NCBI RefSeq assembly: GCF_004210215.2
Contig: NZ_CP067394.1
Span: 3,348,001 to 3,412,000 of the forward strand
Reading direction: 5' to 3'
Length of the DNA stretch: 64,000 nucleotides
Source of the DNA: Cryobacterium sp. SO1
Lineage (GTDB): Bacteria; Actinomycetota; Actinomycetes; Actinomycetales; Microbacteriaceae
Positions 29,467 through 38,056 of this stretch are shown one piece after another (the stretch's first letter is position 1; each line of letters begins with the position of its first letter). The notes under the pieces were generated by a model. The model was given only the letters and a program-made list of their open reading frames with translations. It had not been told where the DNA came from and searched no databases. The position numbers and the translations under genes are program-made.

Positions 29467-30438
29467 TCAGCCCACCGCGCCCACCTCCACGCTCCCGTCC
29501 GGACGCCAGGTGAGGAAGCTGGTGACCGGGCCGGTCGCCGCGCCGGTGTCGGCGAAGATCCCCTGCGCCTGCCAGTACAGTCTCAGCCCCGTCGACGGGA
29601 ACTCCGGCTCCAGGGTGCAGGTCGACAGGAGACTCGCGGCCGGCGGCAGCACGATCAGGCAGACCAAGGACGAGGTCGTGCGTACGGTGTAGTAGTAGGT
29701 GGTGAAGGCGGGGTCCGCATCGACTGCGCCCATCGAGCCCAGCGCCCGCACGGTCGATGTGTCGAACTCGGCGGGGAGGGGCACCGCCGGGAGGTCCTCG
29801 GGCATCTGCTCACGCTGGAAGACCGTCAGGGCAAGCGGAGGTGGCGTGCTGGCGGCCGAGGGCGCCGGTGCAGCGCCGAACAGGGTGGGGTCGGACAGCC
29901 GGCTGCCGCCGAGGGCGCCCAGCAGCACCGCGGCGGTGAGGCCGGCGGTGAGCAGAATCCGGCGGCGCCCGATGCCAGCCGGTGCCGGGGCGTCGAGCCC
30001 GGTCTTGAACCCGGCGCCGACCCCGGTGGCATCCGCCGGCCCACCGGCATCCGTGTCGTCTGCGCCGGCGGCTTCGCGTTTCACGGCGCGCGCCGCACCG
30101 GCGTCAGCGAGCGCCGCACCGGCGTCGGTGTGCGCGGCGAGCGCGGCCGCGTCGATCGCACCGGCCTCCCGGGCGACCTGGGCCTGGAGCCTCTGCAGCT
30201 CGCCGTGCACGCCGTGATCGCCGACGACATCGGCGTCGGCGGCGAACACCCGGCGTTGCAGCGCCCGCACCTGGGCGAGGGGTGCGGCTGCGCCGCTCGG
30301 TGCCGCGTCGAGCGGATGCGACGCCCACCACAGCGCGTCGAGAACGTCCCAGCTCCCCGCGTGGTGGGAGCGCACGTCCTCGAGGAAGTCGGGGTCTCTC
30401 AGCGCCCGTTCGTACAGGTCGTCATGCTGTCGATGCAT
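29467..30438 (-). CDS. Tandem paralogue 3: single-pass membrane protein of unknown function
   Basis: 323 residues. Domain order is shared with the next two genes upstream: an N-terminal block with YERALRDPDFLEDV, LDALWWASHPLDAAPSG and VRALQRRVFAADAD; a Glu/Ala-rich helix; a TM segment after GRRRI (about residues 157-178); and an outer domain ending in TGLRLYWQAQG and a TWRPDGSVEV strand. Two Cys in the outer part (LVCLIVL, STCTLEPEF) could form a disulfide. ATG at 30438 is used. I do not recognise a known family. Confidence 0.75.
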   Translation of the reverse strand: MHRQHDDLYERALRDPDFLEDVRSHHAGSWDVLDALWWASHPLDAAPSGAAAPLAQVRALQRRVFAADADVVGDHGVHGELQRLQAQVAREAGAIDAAALAAHTDAGAALADAGAARAVKREAAGADDTDAGGPADATGVGAGFKTGLDAPAPAGIGRRRILLTAGLTAAVLLGALGGSRLSDPTLFGAAPAPSAASTPPPLALTVFQREQMPEDLPAVPLPAEFDTSTVRALGSMGAVDADPAFTTYYYTVRTTSSLVCLIVLPPAASLLSTCTLEPEFPSTGLRLYWQAQGIFADTGAATGPVTSFLTWRPDGSVEVGAVG

Positions 30439-30543
30439 CGAAGCCCCCTCGCCGCTCGGCCCAGCCTGACACACGGGCAGGGTCGGCCGCTCGATTTGTC
30501 GGGCCGGCGCCCGCGATCAGGGTTCGGTCGGCGAGCGGAGTGT

Positions 30544-31335
30544 TCACGGCGAGGTCGCCTCTCCGGTGCGGCCCCAGGCCACGGAGACGTCGCCGATCAG
30601 GTCGTCCGCCCCGTCGTCCGCGGAGAGGGCCGGCCCCATTTCGGTAAGGAAATCAGGGCTCTCCCAGTACAGGCGCGGTCCGGTCGCCGGGGAGGCGGAT
30701 TCGACCGCGTGGGTGGACAGGTAGCCGCCTGCCGAGGGGGTCGGGGACTCGGCGCCGAGGCCCGTGACGGTGAGCCGGTTGCCCAGAACCCCGCCGAGAA
30801 CGGCCGCCACGATCAGGGCCGCAACGAGGATCAGCGCCAGCAGAAGCCGGCCGCGTGTGGGCCGGGCTGCCGCTCTCCCGGTGGCATCCTCCGCATCGAC
30901 CGGGGGGATGGCGGGGGCGGCGGTTGTGCTGCCGGCCCGGGTGCCGACCGGGTCGCCGAGCGCCGGGTCGAGATGCGGCCGCGCGGCCGTGCGGAGCTCG
31001 AGGTCCGCGCGCGCGGCCGCGATCGTCTCCGTGATAGCCGCCCGTTCGGCGGCGATCTCGACCTCGAGTTCCCGCACCTTCTGGGCCACGCTGAGGTCGC
31101 CGGCGGCGTCGCCATCCGCATCGTAGACCCGGCGTTGCAGCGCCCGCAGCCGGAAGATGGGCGACGGGCTGCCGCTCGGGGCCGGCTCCTCCGGATGCCA
31201 CTCCCACCAGAGCGCATCGAGCAGGCTCCACCGGCCGGTGTGCGCAGCGGCCGCCGCGGTCAGGAACAGCGGGTCGGTCACCGCCAGGTCGTACGGATCG
31301 TCGTACGTGTTCTCGGCCAATGAAACCCCCATCAT
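30544..31335 (-). CDS. Tandem paralogue 2: single-pass membrane protein of unknown function
   Basis: 263 residues, the shortest of the three paralogues. It has the same N-terminal block (DPYDLAVTDPLFLTA, LDALWWEWHPEEPAPSG, LRALQRRVYDADGDAAGD), then a long acidic/Ala helix (VRELEVEIAAERAAITETIAA), one TM segment (LLLALILVAALIVAAVLGGVLG) and a reduced outer domain that keeps only GPRLYWESPDFL. The outer Cys-containing segments of the neighbours are missing, which suggests a degenerate or specialised copy. Confidence 0.75.
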   Translation of the reverse strand: MMGVSLAENTYDDPYDLAVTDPLFLTAAAAAHTGRWSLLDALWWEWHPEEPAPSGSPSPIFRLRALQRRVYDADGDAAGDLSVAQKVRELEVEIAAERAAITETIAAARADLELRTAARPHLDPALGDPVGTRAGSTTAAPAIPPVDAEDATGRAAARPTRGRLLLALILVAALIVAAVLGGVLGNRLTVTGLGAESPTPSAGGYLSTHAVESASPATGPRLYWESPDFLTEMGPALSADDGADDLIGDVSVAWGRTGEATSP

Positions 31336-31368
31336 TGTTGTGCCCAGCCTGTCACACGCCCCACCGGC

Positions 31369-32457
31369 TCAGGGAATCATCGACCGGCCCGAGCCCCGCG
31401 TCTCGATGGTCGAGTCGCTCAGCCAGGCCACCGTGATGTCCATCACCATCGCCCGGCCGTCCTGTTCCCTCGGCAGGAAGTCGGTGCTCTGCCAGGACAG
31501 TCGCAGGCCGCTGGAGGGGAAGTCCTCCTCGGGGGTGCAGGTGGTCAGGTAGCCGGCGCCCTCCGGAACCACCACGAGGCAGACCATGTTATCCGCGCCC
31601 CTGGCCGCGTAGTACGGCGAGTCCGTTACCCCGTTGGCGTCGGAGTCCCGCCAGCCCGCCGCGCCCAGGTAGCGGAAGGAGGCTGGGTCGTAGGCCGCGG
31701 GAAGCGGCACCCGCGGTATGTCCTGGCCGGCCTGCACCCGGGCGAACACCTGGGCGGCGATCACCGGCACGGCCGACGGGGTGGCCGATCCGGGACTGCT
31801 CGCTGAGGTCGGTGACTGGGTGCCCGGCCGGTTCGCGGCCGTGACCTGACTGCCCAGGAGGCCGCCGACCACCAGCGCCCCGACCAGTCCGGCGCCCAGC
31901 AGCACCCGGCACCGCGGTGGGGCGGGATCCCCGGTCGGACTGCCGGACAACAGGTCGACGGGCTCGGCGGGGTCGTCTGCCTCGGCGGGGTCGTCTGCCT
32001 CGGCACCGCCGACGTCGGCGGGGTCTGCGGCGGGAGTCAGCGGCGGCGGTCCGATCGCCGGCGCCGACGTCCCGGGGTCGGCAGCGGCCTGCCCTGCTGC
32101 GGCGAGGGCCGCGGCGGCGTGGGCTGCGGCGAGGGCCGCGCCGATCGCCGCCCGCTCGGCCGCGATCTCGCTGTCCAGTTCGCGAGCAGCCTGGGCCACG
32201 GCGCCGTCGCCGGCAGCGTCGCCATCCGCGCCGAACAGCCGGCGCTGCAGGGCGCTCAACCGGGCCGCGGGCGACGGGCTGCCGCTCGGGGCCGCCTCGG
32301 TCGGATGCGACCACCACCAGAGCGCGTCGAGCACCGGCCACCGGCCCCGGTGCGCTTCCGTCACGGCGAGCAGAAAGCCCGTGTCCGCCAGGGCGCGCTC
32401 GTACGGGTCGTCGCCACGCCGCGCCTGTGCCACGGGACTCCCCTCATCCGTGCGCAC
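31369..32457 (-). CDS. Tandem paralogue 1: single-pass membrane protein of unknown function
   Basis: 362 residues. N-terminal block DPYERALADTGFLLAV, LDALWWWSHPTEAAPSG and LSALQRRLFGADGDAAGD, then ARELDSEIAAERAAI helix, an Asp/Glu/Pro-rich linker, a TM segment (LLGAGLVGALVVGGLLGSQ), and an outer domain with YDPASFRYLGAAGW, YYAARGADNMVCLVVVPEG, YLTTCTPEEDF and GLRLSWQSTDF. The layout (inner module, TM, outer module) resembles a signalling or envelope protein. First gene of the row; a GTG nine codons in is an alternative start. Confidence 0.75.
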   Translation of the reverse strand: MRTDEGSPVAQARRGDDPYERALADTGFLLAVTEAHRGRWPVLDALWWWSHPTEAAPSGSPSPAARLSALQRRLFGADGDAAGDGAVAQAARELDSEIAAERAAIGAALAAAHAAAALAAAGQAAADPGTSAPAIGPPPLTPAADPADVGGAEADDPAEADDPAEPVDLLSGSPTGDPAPPRCRVLLGAGLVGALVVGGLLGSQVTAANRPGTQSPTSASSPGSATPSAVPVIAAQVFARVQAGQDIPRVPLPAAYDPASFRYLGAAGWRDSDANGVTDSPYYAARGADNMVCLVVVPEGAGYLTTCTPEEDFPSSGLRLSWQSTDFLPREQDGRAMVMDITVAWLSDSTIETRGSGRSMIP

Positions 32458-32550
32458 ATCCTGACACCATCCGGCCGATCCGGCCCGGCCCGCGCCCTAG
32501 CCCGGTCGGCGCCCTTGCCCGGCCGGCGCCGCGGCTGCCACACTGACCTC

Positions 32551-32904
32551 ATGGCCGAGAAACCCGCGAGCGTGCAGGCGTACATCGCGGCCTGTCCGGT
32601 GGAGGCGCAGCCGGTGCTGGCCGGCATCCGCGCCGCCATTCTTGCGGCCGCGCCCGGCGCCACCGAGACCATCAGCTACGGGATGCCCACCGTGGCGCTC
32701 GACGGTCGCCGGCTCATCTATTACGCCGGCTGGAGGCGACACGTTGCCCTGTACACCATCGGCGGGAAGGACGCCGACCTCGAAGCCGAGCTCGCACCGT
32801 TTCGCGCTGAGAAGGACACCGTGCGGTTTCCGCTGAACCACCCGGTGCCCTACGACCTGATCGAACGGCTCACCCGGGCCCTGATCGCGGCCCGGTCGGC
32901 CTAG
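32551..32904 (+). CDS. DUF1801 (YdhG-like) family protein
   Basis: 117 residues: SVQAYIAACPVEAQPVLAGIRAAILAAAPGATETISYGMPTVALDG and then HVALYTIGG, FRAEKDTVRFPLNHPVPYDLIERLTRAL. This matches the small DUF1801 alpha/beta fold (iron-sulfur scaffold-like, YdhG/Fra-like), of unsettled function. ATG at 32551 begins exactly at the family start; the open frame upstream is a shadow of the paralogue gene. Confidence 0.87.
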   Translation: MAEKPASVQAYIAACPVEAQPVLAGIRAAILAAAPGATETISYGMPTVALDGRRLIYYAGWRRHVALYTIGGKDADLEAELAPFRAEKDTVRFPLNHPVPYDLIERLTRALIAARSA

Positions 32905-32949
32905 CCGGTCTCCATTGGCGGCGCCCCCGGCCGGTGGCAGGATGCCCGC

Positions 32950-33672
32950 ATGACGGCGACCGAGATCCGCACGGACCGGTGGGGCGGGCCGCGCCAGGCC
33001 CGGTGGCAGCAGGCCGCCGACTGGCCGCTCACGATCGCCGCCGTCCTCTTCTTGATCTCCTACTCGGTCACGGTGATCGCCTCGGTCGATGTCGCCACCG
33101 CCGACGTGCTGCGGCTGGTCATCGTCATCAGCTGGGCGCTCTTCCCGGTGAGCTATGTCGTGGAGATCGTCCTCGCCACGCATCCGTGGCAGTGGGTGCT
33201 GCATCATCCGGTGAACCTGATCTTCGTGTTGCTGCCGCTGCTGCGCCCCCTGCGCCTGCTTCGGGTCGTCGCGCGCAGCAAGGTCTTCCAGCAGTCCGCG
33301 GGCACGGCCTTCCGGGCCCGGGTGCTGGTCTACCTCGCGGGCGCGGCCATCCTGGTCACCTACATCGCCGCCCTCGCTGTACTCGAGGCCGAACGGGACT
33401 CCCCGGCCGCCAATATCACCTCGTTCGGCGACTCGCTGTGGTGGGCGGCCGTGACCATCACCACCGTCGGCTACGGCGATTTCACCCCGGTCACCCTGCG
33501 CGGCCGCAGCATTGCCACCGCGCTGATGCTCGGCGGTGTGGCGGTGCTGGGTGTGCTCACGGCCACGCTCTCGTCATGGATCGTGCAGCGTGTGTCGACC
33601 CTCGAGGAGCACCGCGAGCAGCCGGAGGAGCAGCCGGAGGAGCAGCCGGGCGGGCGCGACCGACCCGAATAG
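32950..33672 (+). CDS. Voltage-gated-type potassium channel protein
   Basis: 240 residues. Segments S1-S4 occupy about residues 27-110; S4 is reduced to an Arg-bearing PLLRPLRLLRVVAR helix. The pore helix WWAAVTITTVGYGDFTP carries the selectivity filter TVGYGD at 172-177, and the S6 helix follows (IATALMLGGVAVLGVLTATLSSWIV). No cytoplasmic RCK domain is present; the tail is Glu/Gln-rich (EEQPEEQPEEQP). ATG at 32950 follows CAGGA. Confidence 0.93.
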   Translation: MTATEIRTDRWGGPRQARWQQAADWPLTIAAVLFLISYSVTVIASVDVATADVLRLVIVISWALFPVSYVVEIVLATHPWQWVLHHPVNLIFVLLPLLRPLRLLRVVARSKVFQQSAGTAFRARVLVYLAGAAILVTYIAALAVLEAERDSPAANITSFGDSLWWAAVTITTVGYGDFTPVTLRGRSIATALMLGGVAVLGVLTATLSSWIVQRVSTLEEHREQPEEQPEEQPGGRDRPE

Positions 33673-33870
33673 GGCCAGCGAGGCGGGAATGATACACTCT
33701 CCCAATACCCCTAACGAACCGTTGTGCCATTTTCAGTCGTGCTGTACCCAGTGAGGTGCCCTGGGTGCGTCGAATCGGCTGTCGCAGCACCGCGGAGGAG
33801 CACGACCGGCGCCCCGCCGTCGTCCGGGTGATACGCCAACCACGCTCAACGAATTATGAGGCTGCATCAG

Positions 33871-34371
33871 ATGATTTTCGAAGTCGGCGAGACCGTCGTC
33901 TATCCCCACCACGGCGCGGCAACCATCACCGCAGTCGAGACCCGCACGATCAAGGGCGTCGAGAAGCGTTACATCACGCTCACCGTGCACCAGAGTGACC
34001 TGGCCATCAACCTGCCCATCGACAACGCCGAGCTCGTCGGTGTGCGCGACGTCATCGACGCCGCCGGTGTCGAGGCCGTCTTCGACGTGCTTCGCAGCGA
34101 TGTCGAAGAAGAGCCCAGCAACTGGTCGCGCCGTTACAAGGCCAACACCGAGAAGATGGGCAGCGGCAGCGTCTACCGTGTCAGCGAGGTCGTTCGCGAC
34201 CTGTGGCGCCGCGACCGCATCTCCGGCGTCTCCGCCGGCGAGAAGCGGATGCTCATCAAGGCCCGCCAGGTTCTCGTGTCCGAGCTCGCGCTCGCACAGA
34301 AGTCCACCGAGGAAGAGGCCTTCGTCACGCTCGACGACGTGCTGAACGCCAGCGTCGCCGAAGTCGCCTAG
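33871..34371 (+). CDS. carD: CarD family transcriptional regulator
   Basis: 166 residues. CarD binds the RNA polymerase beta subunit and stabilises open promoter complexes, mainly at rRNA and growth genes. The RNAP-interaction Tudor-like domain ([23 protein letters not shown], about 1-55) and the helical DNA-binding domain with the conserved minor-groove Trp in [13 protein letters not shown] (about residue 87) and [10 protein letters not shown] are intact. ATG at 33871, with GAGG nine bases before, is chosen over 33856 because the family begins M-[ILV][10 protein letters not shown]. Its usual neighbours ispD and ispF are absent. Confidence 0.95.
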   Translation: MIFEVGETVVYPHHGAATITAVETRTIKGVEKRYITLTVHQSDLAINLPIDNAELVGVRDVIDAAGVEAVFDVLRSDVEEEPSNWSRRYKANTEKMGSGSVYRVSEVVRDLWRRDRISGVSAGEKRMLIKARQVLVSELALAQKSTEEEAFVTLDDVLNASVAEVA

Positions 34372-34396
34372 TTCACCGCTCGTGATACGTCGCCGG

Positions 34397-35224
34397 ATGA
34401 GCAGCCTGTCGGTTGCCGTCCGGCGGCGCTTGTGTGTTTGCGGGGTGCTGGTGGGTCTGGCGCTGTCCGGCTGCGCGGCCGGCCCGGCGAGCGCATCCGG
34501 CCCGATGCCGCCCCCGGTCGGCGGCGGCCTCGACTACCAGCTCGGCGGCGCCTACGACCCGCCCGACGGGGTGGACATCGTGGTGCGCGACAGCACAGAC
34601 GAGCCCGCCTACGGCCTCTACTCGGTGTGTTACCTGAACGGCTTCCAGACCCAGCCGGCCGACTCCGAGCGATTGCTCACGGACTCCCCCGAGCTGATCC
34701 TCACCGACGCCGGCGCGCCTGTGATCGACGAGAACTGGCCGGACGAGTTCTTGTTCGACACCGGCAGTGCGAGCACGCGCGCCGCCCTGGCCGCGCTGTT
34801 GCTCCCCCAGGTGACGGCTTGCGCGACGGCCGGCTTCGACGCCGTGGAGATCGACAACCTCGACTCGTACACCCGTTCGGCCGGCCTGCTCACGGCCGAG
34901 GACAATGTCGCGTTCGCCCGCATCCTGGTCGACGGCGCTCACGAGGACGGCCTGGCGATCGGCCAGAAGAACGCCGCCGAGCTGGCCGGGCCGCTCTCCG
35001 ACCTGTTCGACTTCGCCGTGGCCGAGGAGTGTGACCGCTGGCAGGAGTGCGGGCTCTACCGGGCGGCCTACGACGACCGGGTGCTGGCGATCGAGTACGC
35101 CGACGACCTGCGCGAGGACTTCGCCGCGGCCTGCGCGGTACCCGACCGGCCACGGTCGATGATCCTGCGCGACCGTGACCTCGAAGTGGTGGGCGCGGCC
35201 GGCTACGTGTACGAGCGCTGCTGA
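34397..35224 (+). CDS. GH114-like (endo-alpha-1,4-polygalactosaminidase) lipoprotein
   Basis: About 275 residues. Signal peptide with lipobox LSGC shortly after an Arg-rich start, so a cell-surface lipoprotein. The body has GH114 marks: GLDYQLGGAYDPPDGVDIVVRD, YLNGFQTQP, DENWPDEFLFD, GFDAVEIDNLDSY (a catalytic-type Asp pair), AIGQKNAAELAG and FAVAEECDRWQECG. Family members cleave galactosaminogalactan-type polymers. ATG at 34397 is used; GTG at 34382 is possible. Little space separates it from carD, so it may share the transcript. Confidence 0.85.
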   Translation: MSSLSVAVRRRLCVCGVLVGLALSGCAAGPASASGPMPPPVGGGLDYQLGGAYDPPDGVDIVVRDSTDEPAYGLYSVCYLNGFQTQPADSERLLTDSPELILTDAGAPVIDENWPDEFLFDTGSASTRAALAALLLPQVTACATAGFDAVEIDNLDSYTRSAGLLTAEDNVAFARILVDGAHEDGLAIGQKNAAELAGPLSDLFDFAVAEECDRWQECGLYRAAYDDRVLAIEYADDLREDFAAACAVPDRPRSMILRDRDLEVVGAAGYVYERC

Positions 35225-35322
35225 GCCGGCGGTTCCCGCGGGGTGACCAATCCATCCGGGCGAGGGCGGCGAATTAGTGTCGTGAGGCGATCCGGCCTCC
35301 GGTCAAACACCAGGAGTTCGCC

Positions 35323-35724
35323 ATGCGTTTCATTCCCACCAAGGTCCACGCGGTTCTCGACTACGTCGTCGCGGTCGCCCTCATCCTCGCCCCGACCATC
35401 TTCATGTTCGAAGAGGTCGGCGGCGCCGCCGTCATCATCCCCCGCGTCCTCGGCGTCGGCCTGATCCTCTACAGCCTCTTCACCCGCTACGAGCTGGGCC
35501 TGATCAAGGTCATCGGCATGCCGGTGCACCTCGTCTTCGACGTCCTGGCGTCGGTCTTCCTGATCGCGTCGCCGTTCCTGTTCGGCTTTGCCGATGAGGC
35601 GCCGAACGCTTGGCTGCCGCACATTGCCGTCGGTGTCGCCGTGATCCTCGTCGTCCTCTGCTCGAAGAGCCAGCCCGGCGCCAGCGTCAGCGGCACCCGG
35701 GCGCACGCCAGCAGCGTCGCCTGA
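35323..35724 (+). CDS. Small four-helix membrane protein (SPW-like)
   Basis: 133 residues with four hydrophobic segments (VLDYVVAVALILAPTIFMF, IIPRVLGVGLILYSLF, HLVFDVLASVFLIASPFLFGF, WLPHIAVGVAVILVVLC). The pattern HAVLDYVVAVAL and DVLASVFLIASPFLFGF recalls small SPW-repeat membrane proteins whose role is unknown. AGGAG stands seven bases before the ATG. A strong terminator follows. Confidence 0.8.
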   Translation: MRFIPTKVHAVLDYVVAVALILAPTIFMFEEVGGAAVIIPRVLGVGLILYSLFTRYELGLIKVIGMPVHLVFDVLASVFLIASPFLFGFADEAPNAWLPHIAVGVAVILVVLCSKSQPGASVSGTRAHASSVA

Positions 35725-35741
35725 CCCGAGCCTCGCAGACT

Positions 35742-35776
35742 GCGGCAGGCGCCCCCGGCACGGGGGCGCCTGCCGC
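35742..35776 (+). terminator. Strong hairpin terminator
   Basis: Perfect 16-bp stem GCGGCAGGCGCCCCCG / CGGGGGCGCCTGCCGC with a 3-nt loop and TATTTG behind it, 18 bp after the membrane-protein stop. Confidence 0.9.
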
Positions 35777-35830
35777 TATTTGCGCCGTCCATCGCGCCGG
35801 TGACGGCATCCACGAGAGCTGACACGTTGC

Positions 35831-36035
35831 GCGAGAGGACACTTGAGGCCACTCCACGCCAGCCCAACTGGCCCCAACTGCCCTCTCGCCGGAGGCACAT
35901 GCCGTGAGAGGACACTTCAGGCCAGTCCGAGGCCGCCCAACTAGCCCCAACTGCCCTCTCGCGGGAGGCACGTTACGTGAGAGGACACTTCAGGCCACTC
36001 CACGCCAGCCCAACTGGCCCCAACTGCCATCTCGC
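35831..36035. repeat. Palindromic element family E, three tandem copies
   Basis: Copies at 35831-35889, 35904-35962 and 35977-36035, 73 bp apart. Each starts GAGAGGACACTT and ends AACTGCCCTCTCGC, so the ends form an imperfect inverted repeat (GAGAGG-CA-TT). They fill the space between convergent genes (membrane protein and histidine kinase); the 363-bp gap holds no gene. Confidence 0.93.
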
Positions 36036-36087
36036 GGGAGACGCGCCGCTCGCGACATTCGGGCGGGAACCTCACCCGCACCAGCGG

Positions 36088-37347
36088 CTAGCGCGCCACG
36101 GGCAGGCGGGCCACGACGGCGGCGCCGGCGGGGCCGGACGCGTCGATGGCGACGGTGCCGCCGTGGCGCCGGGTGATCTCGGCCACGATCGCCAGGCCCA
36201 GACCGTAGTGCCGGGTGCCGCCCGACTCGGTCGCCGCGGCCCGGCCGCTGTTGAAACGTTCGAAGGCGGTACCCACCATCTCCGGGGCGAAGCCGGCGCC
36301 GTCGTCGGCGACGCGCACGGTGGCGAATCTGCCGTCGACGTCGATGCTCACCACGACGGATGTCTTGGCATGGTCGAGCGCGTTCGTCACCAAGGCCACG
36401 ATCAGCCGCAACAGCGCGGCCGGGGACCCGGACACCACCACCGGCCCGGCGGCACCGGCCCGGCCGAGCGTGATCCCGCGGGCCGCCGCGTCGCCCCGCA
36501 GCATGTCGACCGCGTGCTCGGCTGTCGCGGTGAGATCCACCGGTTCGGGGTCGGCGACGCTTCGGGGGTCGGCCGCGATCAGGAGGTCCTCGAGGATCCC
36601 GGTGAGCGCGCGGGTATCCGTCACGATCTCGTCCACGGCATCGGTGACATCCGGCGGCACCCCGGTCTGGTCGCGTCGCCGCAGCAACTGCGCTCGGGTG
36701 CTCAGCAGAGTGAGCGGGGTGCGCAGTTCGTGGCTGGCGTCGGCGACGAAGCGACGCTGCAGCGCGAGGGCCTCGGCGAGCGGGCGGATCGCCCGCCTGG
36801 CCATCCAGTAGGCCGCGACCCCGGAGAACGCCAACGCGACGACCCCGGCGGCGAGCAGCGCCACGGACAGCCGGTTGAGTTCTTCGGAGCCCTCGTGCAG
36901 GTCGAGGGCCACCTGCACAACCCTGGCACCCTCCCGGCCGTCCGTGACGGTCGTGGTGAGCAACCGGTACTCCTGCCCGTCGACCTCGCGGGTGCTGCGC
37001 ACGTCACCGTCGCCCGCGGCGACCGTGGTCATCGCGTCGGTGTCGAGCAGACCGGCGGGCATCTCGGGCGACGACATCACCCGTCCCTCGTCCACGATCG
37101 ACAGGTAGGTTCCCTCCGGGGCGTCCTGCGGAGAGTCGAGGCGGGTCGCCGCGTTCAGTGTCTGGGCGAGGGCTTCCGCCGCGCTCGCCCGCACGATGAC
37201 AAAAACCACGCCGCCCACCAGAACGAGCACCACGAGCATCAGCGCCGTCAATTGCAGGGTCAGCCGGAGCGAAGCGCCGCGCAGGTCGTCGATGCGGCCG
37301 GCCGGGCCGGGTGTACGCCCGGGTCTGCGGCCGGGGGCGCCGGTCAC
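36088..37347 (-). CDS. Two-component sensor histidine kinase
   Basis: 419 residues. Two TM segments (about 34-52 and 163-181) enclose an external sensor loop of about 110 residues; then a HAMP-like link (ARRAIRPLAEAL), the H-box VADASHELRTPL with H206, and the ATPase domain with N-box (VALVTNALDHA), G1 (VADDGAGF) and G2 (GLGLAIV). The GTG start at 37347 overlaps the response-regulator stop by four bases. No Cys or flavin motif is seen in the sensor loop. It is the last gene of the redox operon, so it probably senses an envelope redox or metal signal (inference). Confidence 0.93.
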   Translation of the reverse strand: MTGAPGRRPGRTPGPAGRIDDLRGASLRLTLQLTALMLVVLVLVGGVVFVIVRASAAEALAQTLNAATRLDSPQDAPEGTYLSIVDEGRVMSSPEMPAGLLDTDAMTTVAAGDGDVRSTREVDGQEYRLLTTTVTDGREGARVVQVALDLHEGSEELNRLSVALLAAGVVALAFSGVAAYWMARRAIRPLAEALALQRRFVADASHELRTPLTLLSTRAQLLRRRDQTGVPPDVTDAVDEIVTDTRALTGILEDLLIAADPRSVADPEPVDLTATAEHAVDMLRGDAAARGITLGRAGAAGPVVVSGSPAALLRLIVALVTNALDHAKTSVVVSIDVDGRFATVRVADDGAGFAPEMVGTAFERFNSGRAAATESGGTRHYGLGLAIVAEITRRHGGTVAIDASGPAGAAVVARLPVAR

Positions 37348-38012
37348 GAGAGGGTCCCCAGCCGGTAGCCGATGCCCCGCACCGTGTGGATGGCGGCGCG
37401 GCCGAGCTTCTTGCGCAGGTAGTGCACGTAGGTGTCGACCACCCCCAGGTCGTCGGCGTCGGGGAACACGTTGGCGAGGAGGTCGGAGCGTTCGAAGACC
37501 TGCTGGGGGCGGCGGGCGAGGCGTTCGAGCAGGTGGGCCTCGCGGTCGGAGAGGGTCACGACGGCGCCGGCGGTCGTGGTGACGGTGCGGCTCTCGGTGT
37601 CCAGGGAGCCGCCGGGAACCCCCAGGACCGGCGCGGTGCTGGTGTGCCGGCGCAGCAGCGCCCGGATGCGGGCGAGTAATTCGTCGATGTCGAAGGGTTT
37701 GGCCAGGTAGTCCTCCGCGCCGCGGTCCAGCCCCTCCACCCGGTCGGCCGGGTTGCCGAGCGCCGAGAGCACCAGGGCCGGGGTGAGGATGCCGCGGCTG
37801 CGCAGCCGGGTGAGGACGTCGAGGCCCTCCATCACCGGCAGACCCCGGTCGAGCACGATCACGTCGAACGGCTGGGTGAGGCCTTCGTGCAGGGCACGCT
37901 GGCCGTCGCGGGCGATCACGGTGTCGTAGCCTTCGTTCTGCAGCAGCTGGTCGAGCATCTGCACCAGGCGCGCATCGTCTTCGACGAGCAGCACTCTCGG
38001 ATGATCGGCCAT
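37344..38012 (-). CDS. Two-component response regulator (OmpR/PhoB type)
   Basis: 222 residues. Receiver domain 1 to about 118 with acidic pocket E11-D12-D13, phosphoacceptor D55 (VIVLDRGLP), Lys in LAKPFD; then an OmpR-type winged-helix domain (LSDREAHLLERLARRPQQVFERSDLLANVF, VDTYVHYLRKKLG, TVRGIGYRLG). ATG at 38012 is chosen; the frame continues open upstream through apbE. It lies 44 bp behind apbE on the same strand, overlaps the kinase gene, and is probably a regulator of this operon. Confidence 0.95.
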   Translation of the reverse strand: MADHPRVLLVEDDARLVQMLDQLLQNEGYDTVIARDGQRALHEGLTQPFDVIVLDRGLPVMEGLDVLTRLRSRGILTPALVLSALGNPADRVEGLDRGAEDYLAKPFDIDELLARIRALLRRHTSTAPVLGVPGGSLDTESRTVTTTAGAVVTLSDREAHLLERLARRPQQVFERSDLLANVFPDADDLGVVDTYVHYLRKKLGRAAIHTVRGIGYRLGTLS

Positions 38013-38056
38013 ATTCGAAGTATAGGGATCGCTGTCTTGCGCCCGGTCGGGGTCGG

